Source: Ciona intestinalis | Taxonomy: Eukaryota; Chordata; Ascidiacea; Phlebobranchia; Cionidae | DNA length: 64,000 bases | Assembly: GCF_000224145.3 (NCBI RefSeq) | Contig: NC_020179.2 | Span: 1,637,612 to 1,701,611 of the forward strand | Direction of reading: 5' to 3' | Part shown: positions 17,328 through 31,400 of the stretch, in pieces | How the letters are laid out: every line of letters begins with the position of its first letter | Numbering within the stretch: position 1 is the first letter of the stretch | Translations under genes and position numbers: made by a program | The notes under the pieces: model-generated | The model's database searches: none | The model's input: only the letters and a program-made list of their open reading frames with translations | What the model was told of the DNA's origin: nothing

Positions 17328-17524
17328 TATAGTAGTGTGGGGTAAGATCGGACACTTTAGCATATAATATTCAATTTTTCTGATGGTGTTTTGTTTAAAT
17401 CAATTAACAACAGAGTTGTAAGGATACGGTTTTATAGTTCTTTGAATGTTTTTTTTTGTTTACTACCAAACGGGACAATAAAATAGGGTGCAAAGGTGTC
17501 CCATTTTCCCCCACCCCACTATAG
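17328..17524 (-). mobile_element. MITE, full length
   Basis: Ends tatagtagtgtggggtaag and cccccaccccactata. Confidence 0.85.
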
Positions 17525-17823
17525 CCTACACAAATTTTAAATGCCTTTTGGATGAAATCAGACAGTTGATTACCTTATACCAGCCTGCGTGGCGTATTAG
17601 AATATTTATATTATTATTAAAGTATCTCGTTTCAGGGCGTGCTAATAATTTTTACTTAGTTATACGTAATGACTCGTATATTTATGACAAAGGTGACGTA
17701 ACGTATGACGTAATTAAATTCTTATTCACCTCGCGTGACGTACAATTAAAGCGCGTCTAACTTGGTATTTAAACATTCTGGTTGTTTTATAACAGTTTCG
17801 TGTAGATTTACTTCTTTAAACAG

Positions 17824-18034
17824 TATAGTAGGGTGGGGGTGGGGGGGAGGCAGGACACCTTTATCACATAATATCCAAATATCTAGATCGCGTTTTAAAC
17901 AATTAACAACGGCCTATGGGTGTTGTGAGGATACGGTTTTATAGATCTTTGAATGTCTTTGTTTAGTACTAAATGTTACCAGAAAATAGAATGATAGAAT
18001 GAAAAGGTGTCCCACCTTCCCCCACTCAACTATA
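17824..18034 (-). mobile_element. MITE, full length with G-run expansion
   Basis: The left end has an expanded G tract (ggtgggggtgggggggagg) and the region near the right end carries a short duplication (agaatgatagaatg), making it ~20 bp longer than usual. Confidence 0.8.
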
Positions 18035-18468
18035 TAACTGTTACTATCGGAATATTACATGGTCTACTGGTTTTATAGCTTGAACAGCGTATGAATAACT
18101 TATTATTCAATTTTACCCGTTCAAACTCTCTGGTAAAACTCTTTTTTATCTTATTGCAAAGTTGTAAATTTCGTTCATCGTTCAAATTTTATTACCTGAC
18201 AGTTGCAATTGATTCCCAATTTTCGTTATTAAGGTAAACGCCACCGCCATATGATTGATGATCCAGGATGAGTGCACAGAGCGTTTAAATTTGTCCATAA
18301 ACCAAACACTGTAACGCTACGTAGCGGCAAACAACTCATAAAGGCAAATAGTTACAAGCAGCGTACATTCCATAACCGATTGTAGGTAGCATAGGTGACA
18401 AGTGTACGGGATAACCTATTGACATTATGGTTTAATAAGTCAACTTTTGAACTACTTTTTATTAAACC

Positions 18469-18657
18469 TTAGTAGGGTGGGGAAAACACCTTTTTATTCG
18501 ATTTTTTGTCCAATTTGGTAGAGTAAACAAACATCATTTCCTCATTTGTAAAACCATATTCTCACGACCCCCAAAGACTGTTGTTAATTGTTTAAAACAG
18601 GATCTGGATATTTGGATATTATGTGTTAAAAGTGTCCTTCCAACCACCCTACTATAT
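18469..18657 (+). mobile_element. MITE, full length
   Basis: Left end ttagtagggtggggaaaac, right end caaccaccctactata. Confidence 0.8.
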
Positions 18658-19491
18658 AAAAGACTTAGGATTCTTTTAAGTACTAGCTAACCAGCAGTTC
18701 TTAACGTGTTTTTTGCCTGGCACACTGTATGTTTATCATTATGCATATACAGTCTCATTTACAGACAGATACAGCTAAACGAAATGTAAAATTAGCGCGT
18801 GGCTGCCTTCGTTATAGGCTAGCCGTCATCCTCGCCTTAAGCGATAACAAACGGTAAAATTTTCTCAAGGAATTAGGTTTTCACTTCAAGTTACACAGTG
18901 CAAGCGTCGTGTCGGGCAGGTGTATAGGTTATTCAAATTTACTTATTGCGTTATAGGATTTCTTGTTCCGATCGCATAAAACTCTCATAAACATTAGATC
19001 GCACAGTTTGTTTGTCGTTGTCAGTCGTACAGCGGCGCTAAAAAGACGGCCTCATTTAACTAGGTGGTACGGATATTGATTGTGTACTTTAGGATGATTT
19101 GGGGCTCTGATATTTACCGTTGCTTATGGGCCCGTCGCGCCGATGCGCTGGTAATGTATCTTACCCAAGCGTGGCGCAGACGCGTCGTTCTCACAGTTAC
19201 GAACTGTCTATCGAAAATGTACAAGCGTGAAGTCCGGTATCTTAGCAGTTCAACGAATAGCGGGTGCTGTGCGATGTATTATTCATTGATGAGAGCACAA
19301 TCGTGATACAGTGTCAATACCGATTGAACCTTGTCATAATTTGAATCACCCAGCCGTATATAGCTGTAGCGTACACAGTACAATAGTTAATGCTTTGTTT
19401 ACAGAGCAACAGGTATTAGTGCTAAGTTTTATAAGTAAAATACAGGAACACCACCATAGGAGCGAATAGAGTTTCCGGAATTTCTCGAGCC

Positions 19492-22400
19492 ATGGTAAGT
19501 TTTCCCCTATCTTAAATGTGTGGTAAATATAACAAGGTTGTATGTTTCACTCATGTTAATTTTGAATTTGCTACATTGTGCAGTTATGTCTACCATTTTT
19601 TACCATATTGTAAAAACTTATTGAAAAATATGACATACAGTACTGTGGGGCAAGATGGGTACCGTCAATGTCCCATTTTGCTAATCGTTTTTTTTTAACA
19701 ATTGACAACGCTATTTCATAATCATGATGATGCGGTTAGGTATTTCTGTAAAAATTCTTTGTTTACTATCGAATGGGAGAATAATTTAAAATGAAAACAA
19801 TAGCATTTACCCCAACTTACTACACGTTTTTATTTAAAATCCAATCTTACTTCGAAAACCTCGATTTTAAAATTCCGGGTAATATTTGTTTTGTGTTTAC
19901 TGTACACATACAAAGCTGTTGTATTAACAATCAAATTTCATATTTGACGTTGGTAGTTTGTCGTAAAGAATTTAATGACTCATTTCCAACCAAAAAATCC
20001 ACTTTGGCAGCTAAAAACTCAGAGAAAATGGAGTCTAATAGCTCAGAAGGCTCAAAAGAAAGAGAAGGACTCGATGGAAGAAACGCTTTCCAATTTAGAA
20101 AATGCTGAACCAGAGCTTTGCATACGGCTCCTACATTTTCCTTCCGTTCAGAACTTTTCTGGCCTCAAAAAGAAAATTCAGCACTGCTCTGAAGAATGGA
20201 TGAAGGTAGTATAATACTAAAGTGTGAGTTGCAGTTTAGGAATGCTACAGGCCGCTGGTGTTAGTTACAACATATACACATAAAAATCTAACTTTTTAAA
20301 TTTGAATCTCCCAAAAAACGTTTTTTTTAAGCCAAAGTACATGAAACCATTCAACAAAAAGTTTTGAAGAGAAATTAAAAGTGCACATTACCGGATAAAA
20401 CACCAGCGGAATGGCCCTGAAACTGCACGGTTAAATGTGATTAATGTTTCATTTCCGTACAACGCAAAGTACAATCCATGATATCGCTGTCAAAAACAGC
20501 ATTTAATTAACGGCTGATCAGCGATATTGTAAACAATACTGTCTATAACGATTAACTAAATTATTAGGGATTTCTGGAGCAAGACGGTCTCGCTGTTCTT
20601 TTTACGACATTGGAACGCCTTTCGGATGATACGACAAGAGCCTCCAAGAGCACCCTTATTACATCAATGGAGCTGCTACAATGTGTGGGGTAAGAATAAG
20701 TGTAACTTTATGGCCGGTATTAAAACGTATAGCAGGGTAAAGGAAGACGGGACACCTTTAGCACATAATATCCAAATATCATGATCGTGTTTTAAACAAT
20801 TAACAAGGGTCTATGGTAGTCGTGGGGATACGGTTTCATTTTTTTTTTCAGTGCTCTTTGTTTGCTACCAAATAGGACGAGAAAATACAATAAAAAAGTA
20901 TCCCATTTCTCCCCATCCAACCATACATTCAGTATTGTGGGGTAAAATGGATATCAGCACAGGATATACCCCATGTTTCCCGATTGTGTATTTGACAATT
21001 AATAATGCCTTTTGGAGTTGTAAGCATACGGTAATATAGTTGTGTGAATAGTTTTTGTTTACTATCAACTAGGACGACAAAAATTGAAAACATGGTCCAC
21101 CTTATTATAATACGACAATATATTTCAATATTGTAAATATAGTAGGGTGGGGTAAGATGGGACACCTTTTTAATCTATTTTCTCCTCCAATTTGGTAGTA
21201 AACAAACATTCAACGATTTTTTATAAAACTTTATCTTCACGGCTCCCACAGATCGTTGTTAATTGTTTAAAACACGATCAGGATATTTGGTTATTATGTG
21301 TGAAAGGTGTCCCATCTTCCCCCACCCTACTATATGCCTGTTTTACAAAAGAAATTCGAATGACGGAATGGTAACTATAAATTCCGGTAACTTGGTATAA
21401 CAATTGCAATAGAATGCCGTATTTATTAACTGCGTAGTGTTAAATATGTACACAATCCTGGAAGTCAAATACAGGGGTTCGTTCTATCCTAGTTTATTAT
21501 AGCTTTTCGATATATGACTCAATAAACGTGTATTATCGTGCCTCTCATATAAAAGAGATATTATTTGAACTTCGCCTTAACTTCCATTGTACATTTAATC
21601 CCAATTGGGATATATTATATAAAAGGGTGAGGGAAGATGGGACAACTAGTCATTCTATTTTATCGTCCCATTTGGTAGGAAACAAAGAGCATTCAAAAAT
21701 TTTAAAACTGTAATCCTCGAGACTCCCATAGACCATTGTTAATTGTTTATAACCTGGTCAGGATATTTCGATAATATGTGCAATGTGCTAAAGGTGTCCC
21801 GTCTTCCCCCACCCCAATATACTGCTTTTTAAGTTATCTGATTATTCTCTGCCAAAGGTGTCCCATCTTCCCCCACCCTACTATACAACACGTAATGAAA
21901 TATACAACATATGATAAATATATGATATACAACAGCTTATACAATTTATTTTAGATGTGTGAAAGCTGTTATGAATTCACGCACCGGTCTGGATTTTGTC
22001 ATCTCCAGAGAAGATTACACACGAGTTTTGTCGACAAGTAACTTAAACTAATTTTATTTTAAAATAAGTAGTTAAATAATACGAGTTTCCAATTGAGTTT
22101 TGTTTGTATTTTGATTTGATGCTTTACACTAATTGATCAAACCTAGTGGTCACTTTAGAGCTGTCCAAACTGTTAAAACCCATTTTTAGCCACATATACT
22201 GTACGCTATTGAAAATCGCGCACATTATACTTACGTATATAATAATTCGTAAGTGGGTAAGAGGTATATGGACCAATGAAATAGGACACCCGTAATATAA
22301 CTTTGGGAACATTATACGTATGTGTACGCCAAACCAATTAACGTATGTCGTAAAAGCAATAAATTACAGGATTTTCGTTATATATTTGACCGTTTCGGGA

Positions 22401-25400
22401 TCTAAAACTTTTTACATCAATAGACAGTGCAAATATATACTATATACTCATTGTATATCCTTGGCTGTTTCGTAATTGAGATTTTCTATACAGCATTGGA
22501 CAGTGCAAACGTAATGGTAAAGAAGCAAGTTTTCGAACTCCTGGCAGCTATGTGCATTTACTCAAGCGAAGGAAAGTCAAGATCTATAGATGCAATGGAG
22601 CATTACAAGGTATTGACAGTATAGACAACCACAACCTCTTACGTGCTTATTTACCGGGCACATACCTATTCCAAAACGGGACACAGTAATCAATTCTTTT
22701 TAAATCAAGAAACATACGGTATAGGGTAGGGGAAAATGAGACACTATTTTATTTTATATTCTCGTTCAGTTTAGTAGTAAACAAAGAACATTCAAAAATT
22801 ATAAAACCGTATCCTCACGACTTTCATAGACCGTTGTGTATTGTTTAAAACACGGTCAGTATATTTGGATATGATGCGCTAAAGTTATCCTGTCTTCCCT
22901 CACCCTATTATATATTAATTTAATTTTAGCTACTAACAACGCTACAGAAAAAGCCAACGGAGATTTATATATAGTAGGGTGGGGGATATGGGACACCTTT
23001 AGCACATAATATCCAAATATCCTGATCTTGTTTTAAACATTTAACAGCCCCCTATAGGAATTGTGAGGATACGGTTTTCCAATTATTTAAATTTTCTTTG
23101 TGTACTGCCAAATGGGACGAGAAAATAGAATGAAAAAGTACGCCTAAAACTTTTTTTTTTTTACCCGTACGCCTAAAACTTTTTACCTTTAGGCAACGCG
23201 TATAATTCGAACAAAATAAATTAGCTTCTTTTGTAATCCTTAACCATTTTGACAGTGTAGTAATTACATGACTAACAAGCTTATGTCAATTTCTCCAGCA
23301 AGCTAAGTCCCAGCGCTATCGATTTAGCGTTGTTATTAACGAATTGCGGAATGCGGAGAACTTGCCGTACCAAACCGGGATTCTATCCTTTATAAACGCA
23401 GCGATCCTTTCAACGGACGCCATACATCAACGAGTGAAATTACGAAATGAATTTATTGGTAAGTTTGGGCCTACTGTTTTGTATGTTTTTGTGTAAGTTT
23501 TAGTGAAATACACGATATAAGGGTACACACTTTTGCACCGTTACTTAAAGTACACTGTTAGTTATTTAAAATGTATTCACGCTGTTTTAAAACGTATTTA
23601 TCGGTAAGTTTTGGACTACTGTTTTGTATGTGTTTGTGTAAGTTTTGTTGAAAAAATACACCATATATGATTACATATTTCAATGTTACATAAAGTACAG
23701 TTAGGAATTTAAAATGTGTTTACGGTGTTTAATTTTCTAGGTCTTCAGCTGTTAGACGTACTCTCGGAACTTCGGTAAGTCAACCACAAACTATGTGTCA
23801 TAAGAAAATTGTATTTTCATTTATTAATACAGAGTAGACATTTATTGCTTATATGTATAAGTTTCAGTTATTTATTGTATAGTAGAGTGAGGGGGAGGTG
23901 GGACACCTTTTTAATCCATTTCCGCGTTCCATTTGATAGTAAACAAAGAACATTCAAAGAGGTTTAAAACCGTATCTTCACGACTACCATAGACGCTTGT
24001 TAAATGTTTAAAATACGATCAAGATATTTATGTGCTAAAGGTGTCCCGTCTTCCCCCACCCTATTATATCATAACAATCTGTACTATACTGTCCTAACGA
24101 TAAAGGTTTCTGGGTTATGTTTATATACGTGTGCATGTATTGTCCTAACACACTGCACTACTTAACTAAAATGACACTACACTTATTATGAAAAAAGAAA
24201 AATTTTACACTACCTATTATGAAAAGAGAAAAAGTAAGTCCATAGAATGTTGCCGTATTAATAGTTTAATACCGATCAATTTGCTGTATAATAACCGTGT
24301 TAAGTATTTCTTACAATAACACACGTTTTCCACCCCTAACCAACAGGCTTGAGTCTGTACGAACTAATTTGTAAGTGCTGGTAATGTATATTAGAGGCGT
24401 GTTTTGTCAATCTGTGTGAAGATCGTGCGTAGAGGTTATTTTTTAACATCAGTTTTTCTAACTGCTCATTTTAATAGCAATATAGTAGAGTGGGGGAAGA
24501 TGGGACACCATCAGTACATAATACCCGAATATTTGATCGTATTTTAAACATTTATTAACGGTCTATATAAAAGTCGTGAGGATACGGATTTATAATTCTT
24601 TGACTGTTCTTTGTTTACTACAAAATGGGACGAATAAATAGAACAAAAAGGTGTCCAATCTTCCCCCACCCTACTATATCAGTACTTTTAAATGTTCATT
24701 TGAATAGCAATATCTTAAATAATTTTGACAACAGTTTTGCACCAGCACAACATATAAGCGTAGATCCCACTGAGCCTGTAGGCGCATTTTCGTTTTGCGG
24801 TAATGGTTCATCAGCGGTCATAGACGTATTTTGCGCAATTTTGCGTAGGTGTGTGTGTTTAGCGGTATAGACTTGACACTCCCTGCTCTTGTTTTATTCA
24901 TTGGCTTTTAACAATGCGATTGTGACTTTCGGATATAGAAATATCAGGTTTCCAACATCCAAGAACGTGTTTAATACTTAGAAATCCCTTTTGCAAAAAC
25001 AGTTTTTACATCTGTGCTAAACACTTGCAACACTATGCTACATGGTAAACGTTTTTTGATTAATTTCATCAGTTTACTGTCCGTAAAAATCCTAATAATT
25101 TCTCCAAGTTTTAATGTAACGGAAGCTTTAAAAACGCCCTCCTATATCCCAAGGCCAGTTTATTTTTTAAGCACAACACAACATGTAATGCTATACCCTC
25201 TGTTAACCAAAACGCACCAGAGCGTATAGCCACCTTACCCAGCTTCAAGTCAAGACCTAACCCTTTGGTTTACCTAGAGCAAAGTCTCGTGCTATCTTCG
25301 GGAACCCGAACAACTCAGACGATTTTGGGAACGGGTATCAACTGCGATCATGCGCGTATATAACTTGTTTTTTGAGTTCTATGCTTTTGGCTGCGCAATC

Positions 25401-28400
25401 GAGCTTTGTGGTGTTAACGTCAGATGTGTAATTTTTGCTCCGATTTTGGTGCTGGTGTGCTCTTTTATTCAATAAGATATAAAAGACGGCGAGCTTCATT
25501 CATGATTTTGGCGAAATTGCAGCCCCGGGTTCAGAAATATTTTGTGAAAAAAAAATCCAAAAAATTGTCTGTTTTAAAATTAAGTTTTTATTTTTTGTTT
25601 ATTGATAATGTTAAATGTCTAATTATTCCTTTGCGTTTATGTGTTTATTACATGGCGCTATATAATTTATATGTAAGCTGTTCGTAATTGAACTAACACA
25701 GAGTAATTATTTACTAACTAACTAGCTGTGTGTGTTTGTTGTCTTGTAGAGTGAACGCAACTAATCTAACTCAAAAGTTCGATTTTTGTATGCCGGAACA
25801 TTTGTTTGTTGTTTAACATGCAGAAAGTATCGGCAAAAATCGAACAAGTTTAAAAAATTTAAAACTTCGCGCTCAACATTCTTTTCTTTATGACGTAACA
25901 GTTTTTATTGTTACGTCACAGCCACTTGGAAGCAGATGACTTGCTAATCCAGTTGGAAGTTTTCGACGAGAAAAAACTTGAAGACGAAGAGGAGATTCAG
26001 GCGATAACAGGCGTTGAAGGAATTGATATCAACAATCATCAAGACGTGTTTGCAGCCGTCTTTAACAAAGTTAGTTCTTTGCTTGTAAAAAACCTGCGTT
26101 CAGATTAAAAAAAAAGATTTTTTTGTTTGTTTTAAAACAGCGTTTGACCATTTCGCTGAATTAATCAAACCAGATTAAAGTATTAATGCAGTTATACCGC
26201 GTTATTAATAGTATCATGTCTAAATACAAGTGCTTTTAATAGTGCTTGTATACATTTTAACTAATTATTTTTAATCAGGTATGCAATTCTCCACAAGCCA
26301 ACAACCTACTGACGATATTACAGTGTCTGGTGCAGCTTAACCCAGATGACAGAGTGTCAGACTTGGCATGGGAGGCGCTCGTTACTATTGCACAGAAGGC
26401 AGCAGTCTTAGAGACAGTAGCCGAAGCACAGAAACTTTTGCGGGGCAGGCTTTCAAGGAGAACTTCCGTATTTACGACTTCAATATATACTCAAACCGAA
26501 CAGGGGGCAATACAAAAGTTGAACGAAGAGGCAATCGAAGAAACAGATGGTGGGGCAACTGTAGTTTGCACCCCACCACCACCACCACCGCCGCCCCCGC
26601 CTTTGGGGAATATACCCCCGCCACCACCGCCCCCACCTATGGGAGGCATTCCTCCGCCCCCACCACCACCTGGGGGTATTCCCCCACCACCGCCCCCACC
26701 ATCGGGAGGCATTCCTCCGCCCCCACCACCTCCTGGGGGTATTCCCCCGCCCCCACCACCCCCTGGGGGTGTTCCACCACCACCGCCAGGTCTCCCTCCA
26801 GTATACGGAGGAATCGTTCCTGTAAACGCGGCCCAACTGAACAGTCGACCGTCGGTGAGGCGTTCGGCAACTGTCCCGAAACCGACAGCGAAATTACGAA
26901 AGTTTAACTGGCAGAAGATCCCACAAAACACCCTGCGTAAAAGGTATGACGGTGTGGTTACTGCTGATGCTTAACCTTGTTGGTCGTTTTTATGAGTCAG
27001 ATTGTAACGATTTTTTAAAATTTATAGCACGGATAGTGTCTGGGAGAATTTGGAACGTGGAGGTTGTGAGTTGGAACCGAATTACAAAACGATTGAGGAG
27101 TTGTTCTCTCAGAAGCAAATCGTGAAGAAAGAAGTGACAAAACAGAAAAAGAAGGCGGCTCCAGCCGAGGTAAAATAAATACTCACAGGCACGGCCTAAA
27201 ACTACTGCTGTCGGGAAATTCTCTTTGAGTATTTTGCAAACGGTTAACCTTAATGGTTTCTGTTGTGTGTATATGACCTAGTGTAGGCCTATATGAAAGA
27301 CTGGGCAGTGAGCATGAGGAGGGTAGCATTCGCACATATACTGTAAATCTGTTCGGTGTTTTGGTGTCTCGTGACCAATGCTATCATCGATGGTCATGTT
27401 TTTTTCTTAAATCTATATCAATATCAATAAGGATTCTGAATAAAGCAACATGCAGGTATCAAAAGAATGTTGGAAGCAATATGCCAATACATGCTGCAAC
27501 AATTCTATATGTAAATTCTTGCCTCCCACCCATACTTTACTGCCAATTAGAGCGACAAAAATGGTAATAACAAACAACCTGTATTTTGTTCCAAAGGTGA
27601 CTCTGATCGACTCCCGGAAGAGCTTGAATGTCAATATCTTTCTCCGGCAGTTCAGACTTCCTAACGAAGAAATTATAAAAGCGCTTAAACAAGGCAACCG
27701 CGAAATATTAAGTAAGTTCAGTAAAGTTGCGTTAAAAATACAATAATTAAAAAATGCAAGGATACAAAATACCTTTAATATGAAAGTCGTGGAAAAAATG
27801 GAATTAAAAGGTGTTCCATCTTCCCCCACCCTACTATACGAGTGTTAAACACTGACGTATTACAGCTGAAGAAAAACTAAAGAACATGCTGAAGTTCTTG
27901 CCCGAAGACGCGGAAATTGAGACAATACGTTCGTTCAAAGGTGACCCAACTACTCTTGGAAACGCAGAGAAATACTTCCGGCTTCTCATCGGTCTTAAAG
28001 ATTACGTGCTTCGGATTGAAGCCGCCATAGCCCGTGAGAGTTTTGATGAAGAAATGACATCAATAGTGCCCGTGATTGACAACATAAAGCAAGCAGTAAA
28101 CGGTAAGAAAGAACGGACTATACCGTGATCAAATCTCAAGCCTACAATACAAACTACTTGACAATGAGATTTGGTTTGTTACGACTTTCCATATTCTTTT
28201 AGGTCAGATTTAGCGACATGAGCATTAAATCTAATGCAAGAATATCTAAAAAACACAGTCCTTTATTCTCGTTATTAACATAAATTTCTGCAGCTATTCG
28301 GCAATGCAAGAAGTTAGAAGATTTTCTTGTTCTTATATTAAAGACAGGCAACTACTTGAACTTCGGTGGTTACGCTGGTGACGCGCATGCGTTCAAAATA

Positions 28401-31400
28401 ACATCCCTTCTCAAGGTAAAGTATAATCGTAGGCACCTTGATTCGGTGAATAAAGCAGTCATACCGCAAAGCTAAAGAGTAAGGTTTCGGTACTCCTACC
28501 GGGCGTGTGTGTCACACTTGAAGGTCATTGCTCCAAACCAGTGATCATTAACGCGTTGTCTAAATTACCATGCATGCACAAAACAATCGCCAACAAATAT
28601 ATACGTGGTAATTCGTAGGCGGAAACGACTTGTAACACCAGTATTAAAACGACTGTCGGTGCCCAGCGTCGTAATAAATAGCGCACAATAATTCATTCAA
28701 GCTTTATCCTTAGTTATCTGAAACCAAATCGAACAAACCACGGATGACTCTGATGCATTGTGTGGTGATGGAGGCGGCGGAAAACCACCCCCATCTTCTT
28801 GATATTCCGTCAGAACTCTCGGTAGTGATGGAGTGCAAAACGGTTTCTGTGGACCACCTGAAATCAACCATCAACCGCCTAACTGGAGGGATTGCCAAGC
28901 TCACAAAACAAGTGCGTCTTTTGGGAAATTTATTTGTGTGAATTTTTATGCGACCTTGCCCAGATGTTTACTTTTCCGTAAGCTGTATAATCTTTTATTA
29001 AGTTACAATGCTCCGGCGTCATGGTCAAGCGCTGAGAATGCTCGTAATCGTAACGTAGCTGAAAGAGGTTCGATGCCTGATGATCACCATTGTGAGTGTG
29101 TGTGTGTCCTTGGGAAGACACATATCCTTAACGGTCTAACCCAACGCTTATTAATAAGTGGTCCAAATGGTACTCAAATATGTGCTATTTAAACAGGTCG
29201 AAAAATCCTCCAAAGAGGTTAAAGAGCAGTTCGCACCTTTTCTTAAAGTTGCCACGGACAAGGTAAGTACTTTTGCTAAAGATCTCGAAGAAATAGAGAA
29301 TTTGAGATTAAGTTTGGCCAAGTACCTTGTTGAGGACGAAGCCAAATTCAAACTGGAGGAGTGCCTTTCCACATTTGCAAAGCTTTGCGAACAGGTAAGG
29401 ACTGCTAAACATTTGTTGCACAAGGTATACCACTGCTGAACATAGCTTTTTTGCCAGCTTTTGCCATGACACTATTTAACACACTTTTTCTAAAACAGAT
29501 AAAGTCGGCAATCAAAGAGAACAAGGAGCGAGCTGTGATGGAGGAAAAGAAGAAGAAGAGAGCTCAGATGGAAGAAGAGAGAAAAAAGAGTGGGAAGGTT
29601 TCCAAGTTTGCTCCACCACCAGCTGGAGTAAGCACTAACTACTAAGTATAGGATGGGATAATATTCTTGAAGACCTGGGAAACAGTGTGGGTACACGCAT
29701 AATAAGCAGTGATGATATAGTCACAGCATATAGGCTACATTCTACTATACAGCAGTAATAGAAATCAGAATGGGCTAAAATAATAGAAATCAATGGGGAG
29801 AATGGGCGAAACTATTCTCATTCAAAAATGGTTGACAAAAACAAACAGCTTGGAAATTGATATAACACAAAGTGGCGACATAAGTTGATTTGCATTTCCA
29901 AGTTAAGATTTGACACAGTGCTGACAATGTTACATTTAAATATTCTTTGTATATTAAAGCATGTTTTATATTCAAACATTTTTAAGGAAAATATAATTGA
30001 CAATCTGTTAACTGACATTCGAAAAGGATTTAAGCTGAAGAAGTCAAGTGAATCACCAACCAAATCAAGGTACACAGATGGAGATCTAAGTTGTGGGTGT
30101 TTACAAATCAATAATTGTTGTTATAAACTAAAATTGTTATTCTAACGTTACGCACACCATCTTCAATATCTTTGCCAAATTGAGTATTTTTTCTATTGAG
30201 ATTTATACTAATATAAACACATACACTTGATTCTACAATACGTACTAAACACACACTGCATGACTAACATATGTTTTGCATGAACAGATTAAACTCTGTT
30301 GCAAACGAAAACCAAACTGACAATGCTGCTGAGACTAATAATGCTACCGATTCTGCACAAGAAGCCACAACTATCTCTATAAAGCAGAAAGATGAAAAAT
30401 TTGCAACTTTGGTCCGAGTTTCGAATGGTGAGAATGATGTAACCAGTAAAGAGACAGATAAAACGTCTCCGGAATTGCACGACATTGTCAATTCCAGTAA
30501 CTCTACTGATGCTAATGCTAAAGATACTGATGCAAATAAGACTGTGGTTATTTCGCCAAGCGATGTGGACATTACAGTTACAGAAATACCAACAGTGTTA
30601 GACTCACCAAGTGACGTTGGTAAACCAGTCACAGAATTACCGGTAGTTTTAGATTTGTCAAGCAACTTGGACATTGCAGGTAATGAAATACCAGTTGCTT
30701 TAGATACTCCAAGCAATGTGGATAAATCAGTGGCAGATATACCGGTAGCTGTAAGTTTACCCAACAATGTGGACACTGAAGTCATAGAAATGCCGGTCAC
30801 TTTACTTTCACCAAACAAAGAAGACAATACAGTCGCAGATATACCAGTAGCTTTAGATTTGCCAAAGGATGTGGACAATGCAGTTACTGAAACACCAGTA
30901 GAATCAGACATGAAAGTTCAAGAGCCTTTGCATCTCATACCGGCAAAGCCTATAACCAAAGTGATAAGTCCAATCATGATTTCTCCAGATGAACAAAATT
31001 TGCTTATTAATGGAGAAAATGTATCTGAAAATCTTCTAGAAGTCAACGGGAATCTCCAAAAGAAAGGTTCTGATGTTGACCCTGCTACGACAGCAGGACC
31101 TGGAATTCTGCAAGAAGCTAAAGATAAATTGGAACAGATAGTGGACTCCATGAAACCAATGCAAGGCTCAACTGTGGACGGTGATAAAAAAGGTGACAGA
31201 AAAAAATCGACTATTTCAACATCCAGAGAAGGTAAGTTGAGTTGCATTACCGATTTAAGTTTTGATTGTGGCATAGTTTTTATTTTGTGGGGTTTCAGTT
31301 TTGCAAAGGGTTTGATAAACTCTTTCAAATTTTCCAACACTGCTTAAGTTCCTTTGTAAATCTTAGGTTATATAATAGCAGTGTGGTAGGTGTGTATGCT

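Noticed and set aside
19064-19306. 80-codon open frame upstream of INF2
   Set aside because: No similarity recognised and no context support.
26368-26931. Several long open frames in other frames and on the minus strand over the proline-rich tract (Gly-, Trp- or Thr-rich)
   Set aside because: They are by-products of the repetitive CCACCACC coding sequence of the INF2 FH1 region.
30264-30911. 215-codon minus-strand open frame opposite the INF2 repeat exon
   Set aside because: Its Ser/Thr/Val repeats are the antisense of the 17-residue repeats; the plus-strand frame has matching splice phases and continues from the formin.
31232-31347. Read-through of the INF2 exon into a hydrophobic tail
   Set aside because: A strong donor (gtaagt) sits at 31232 and the downstream residues show no conservation signal; intron retention is possible but unsupported.
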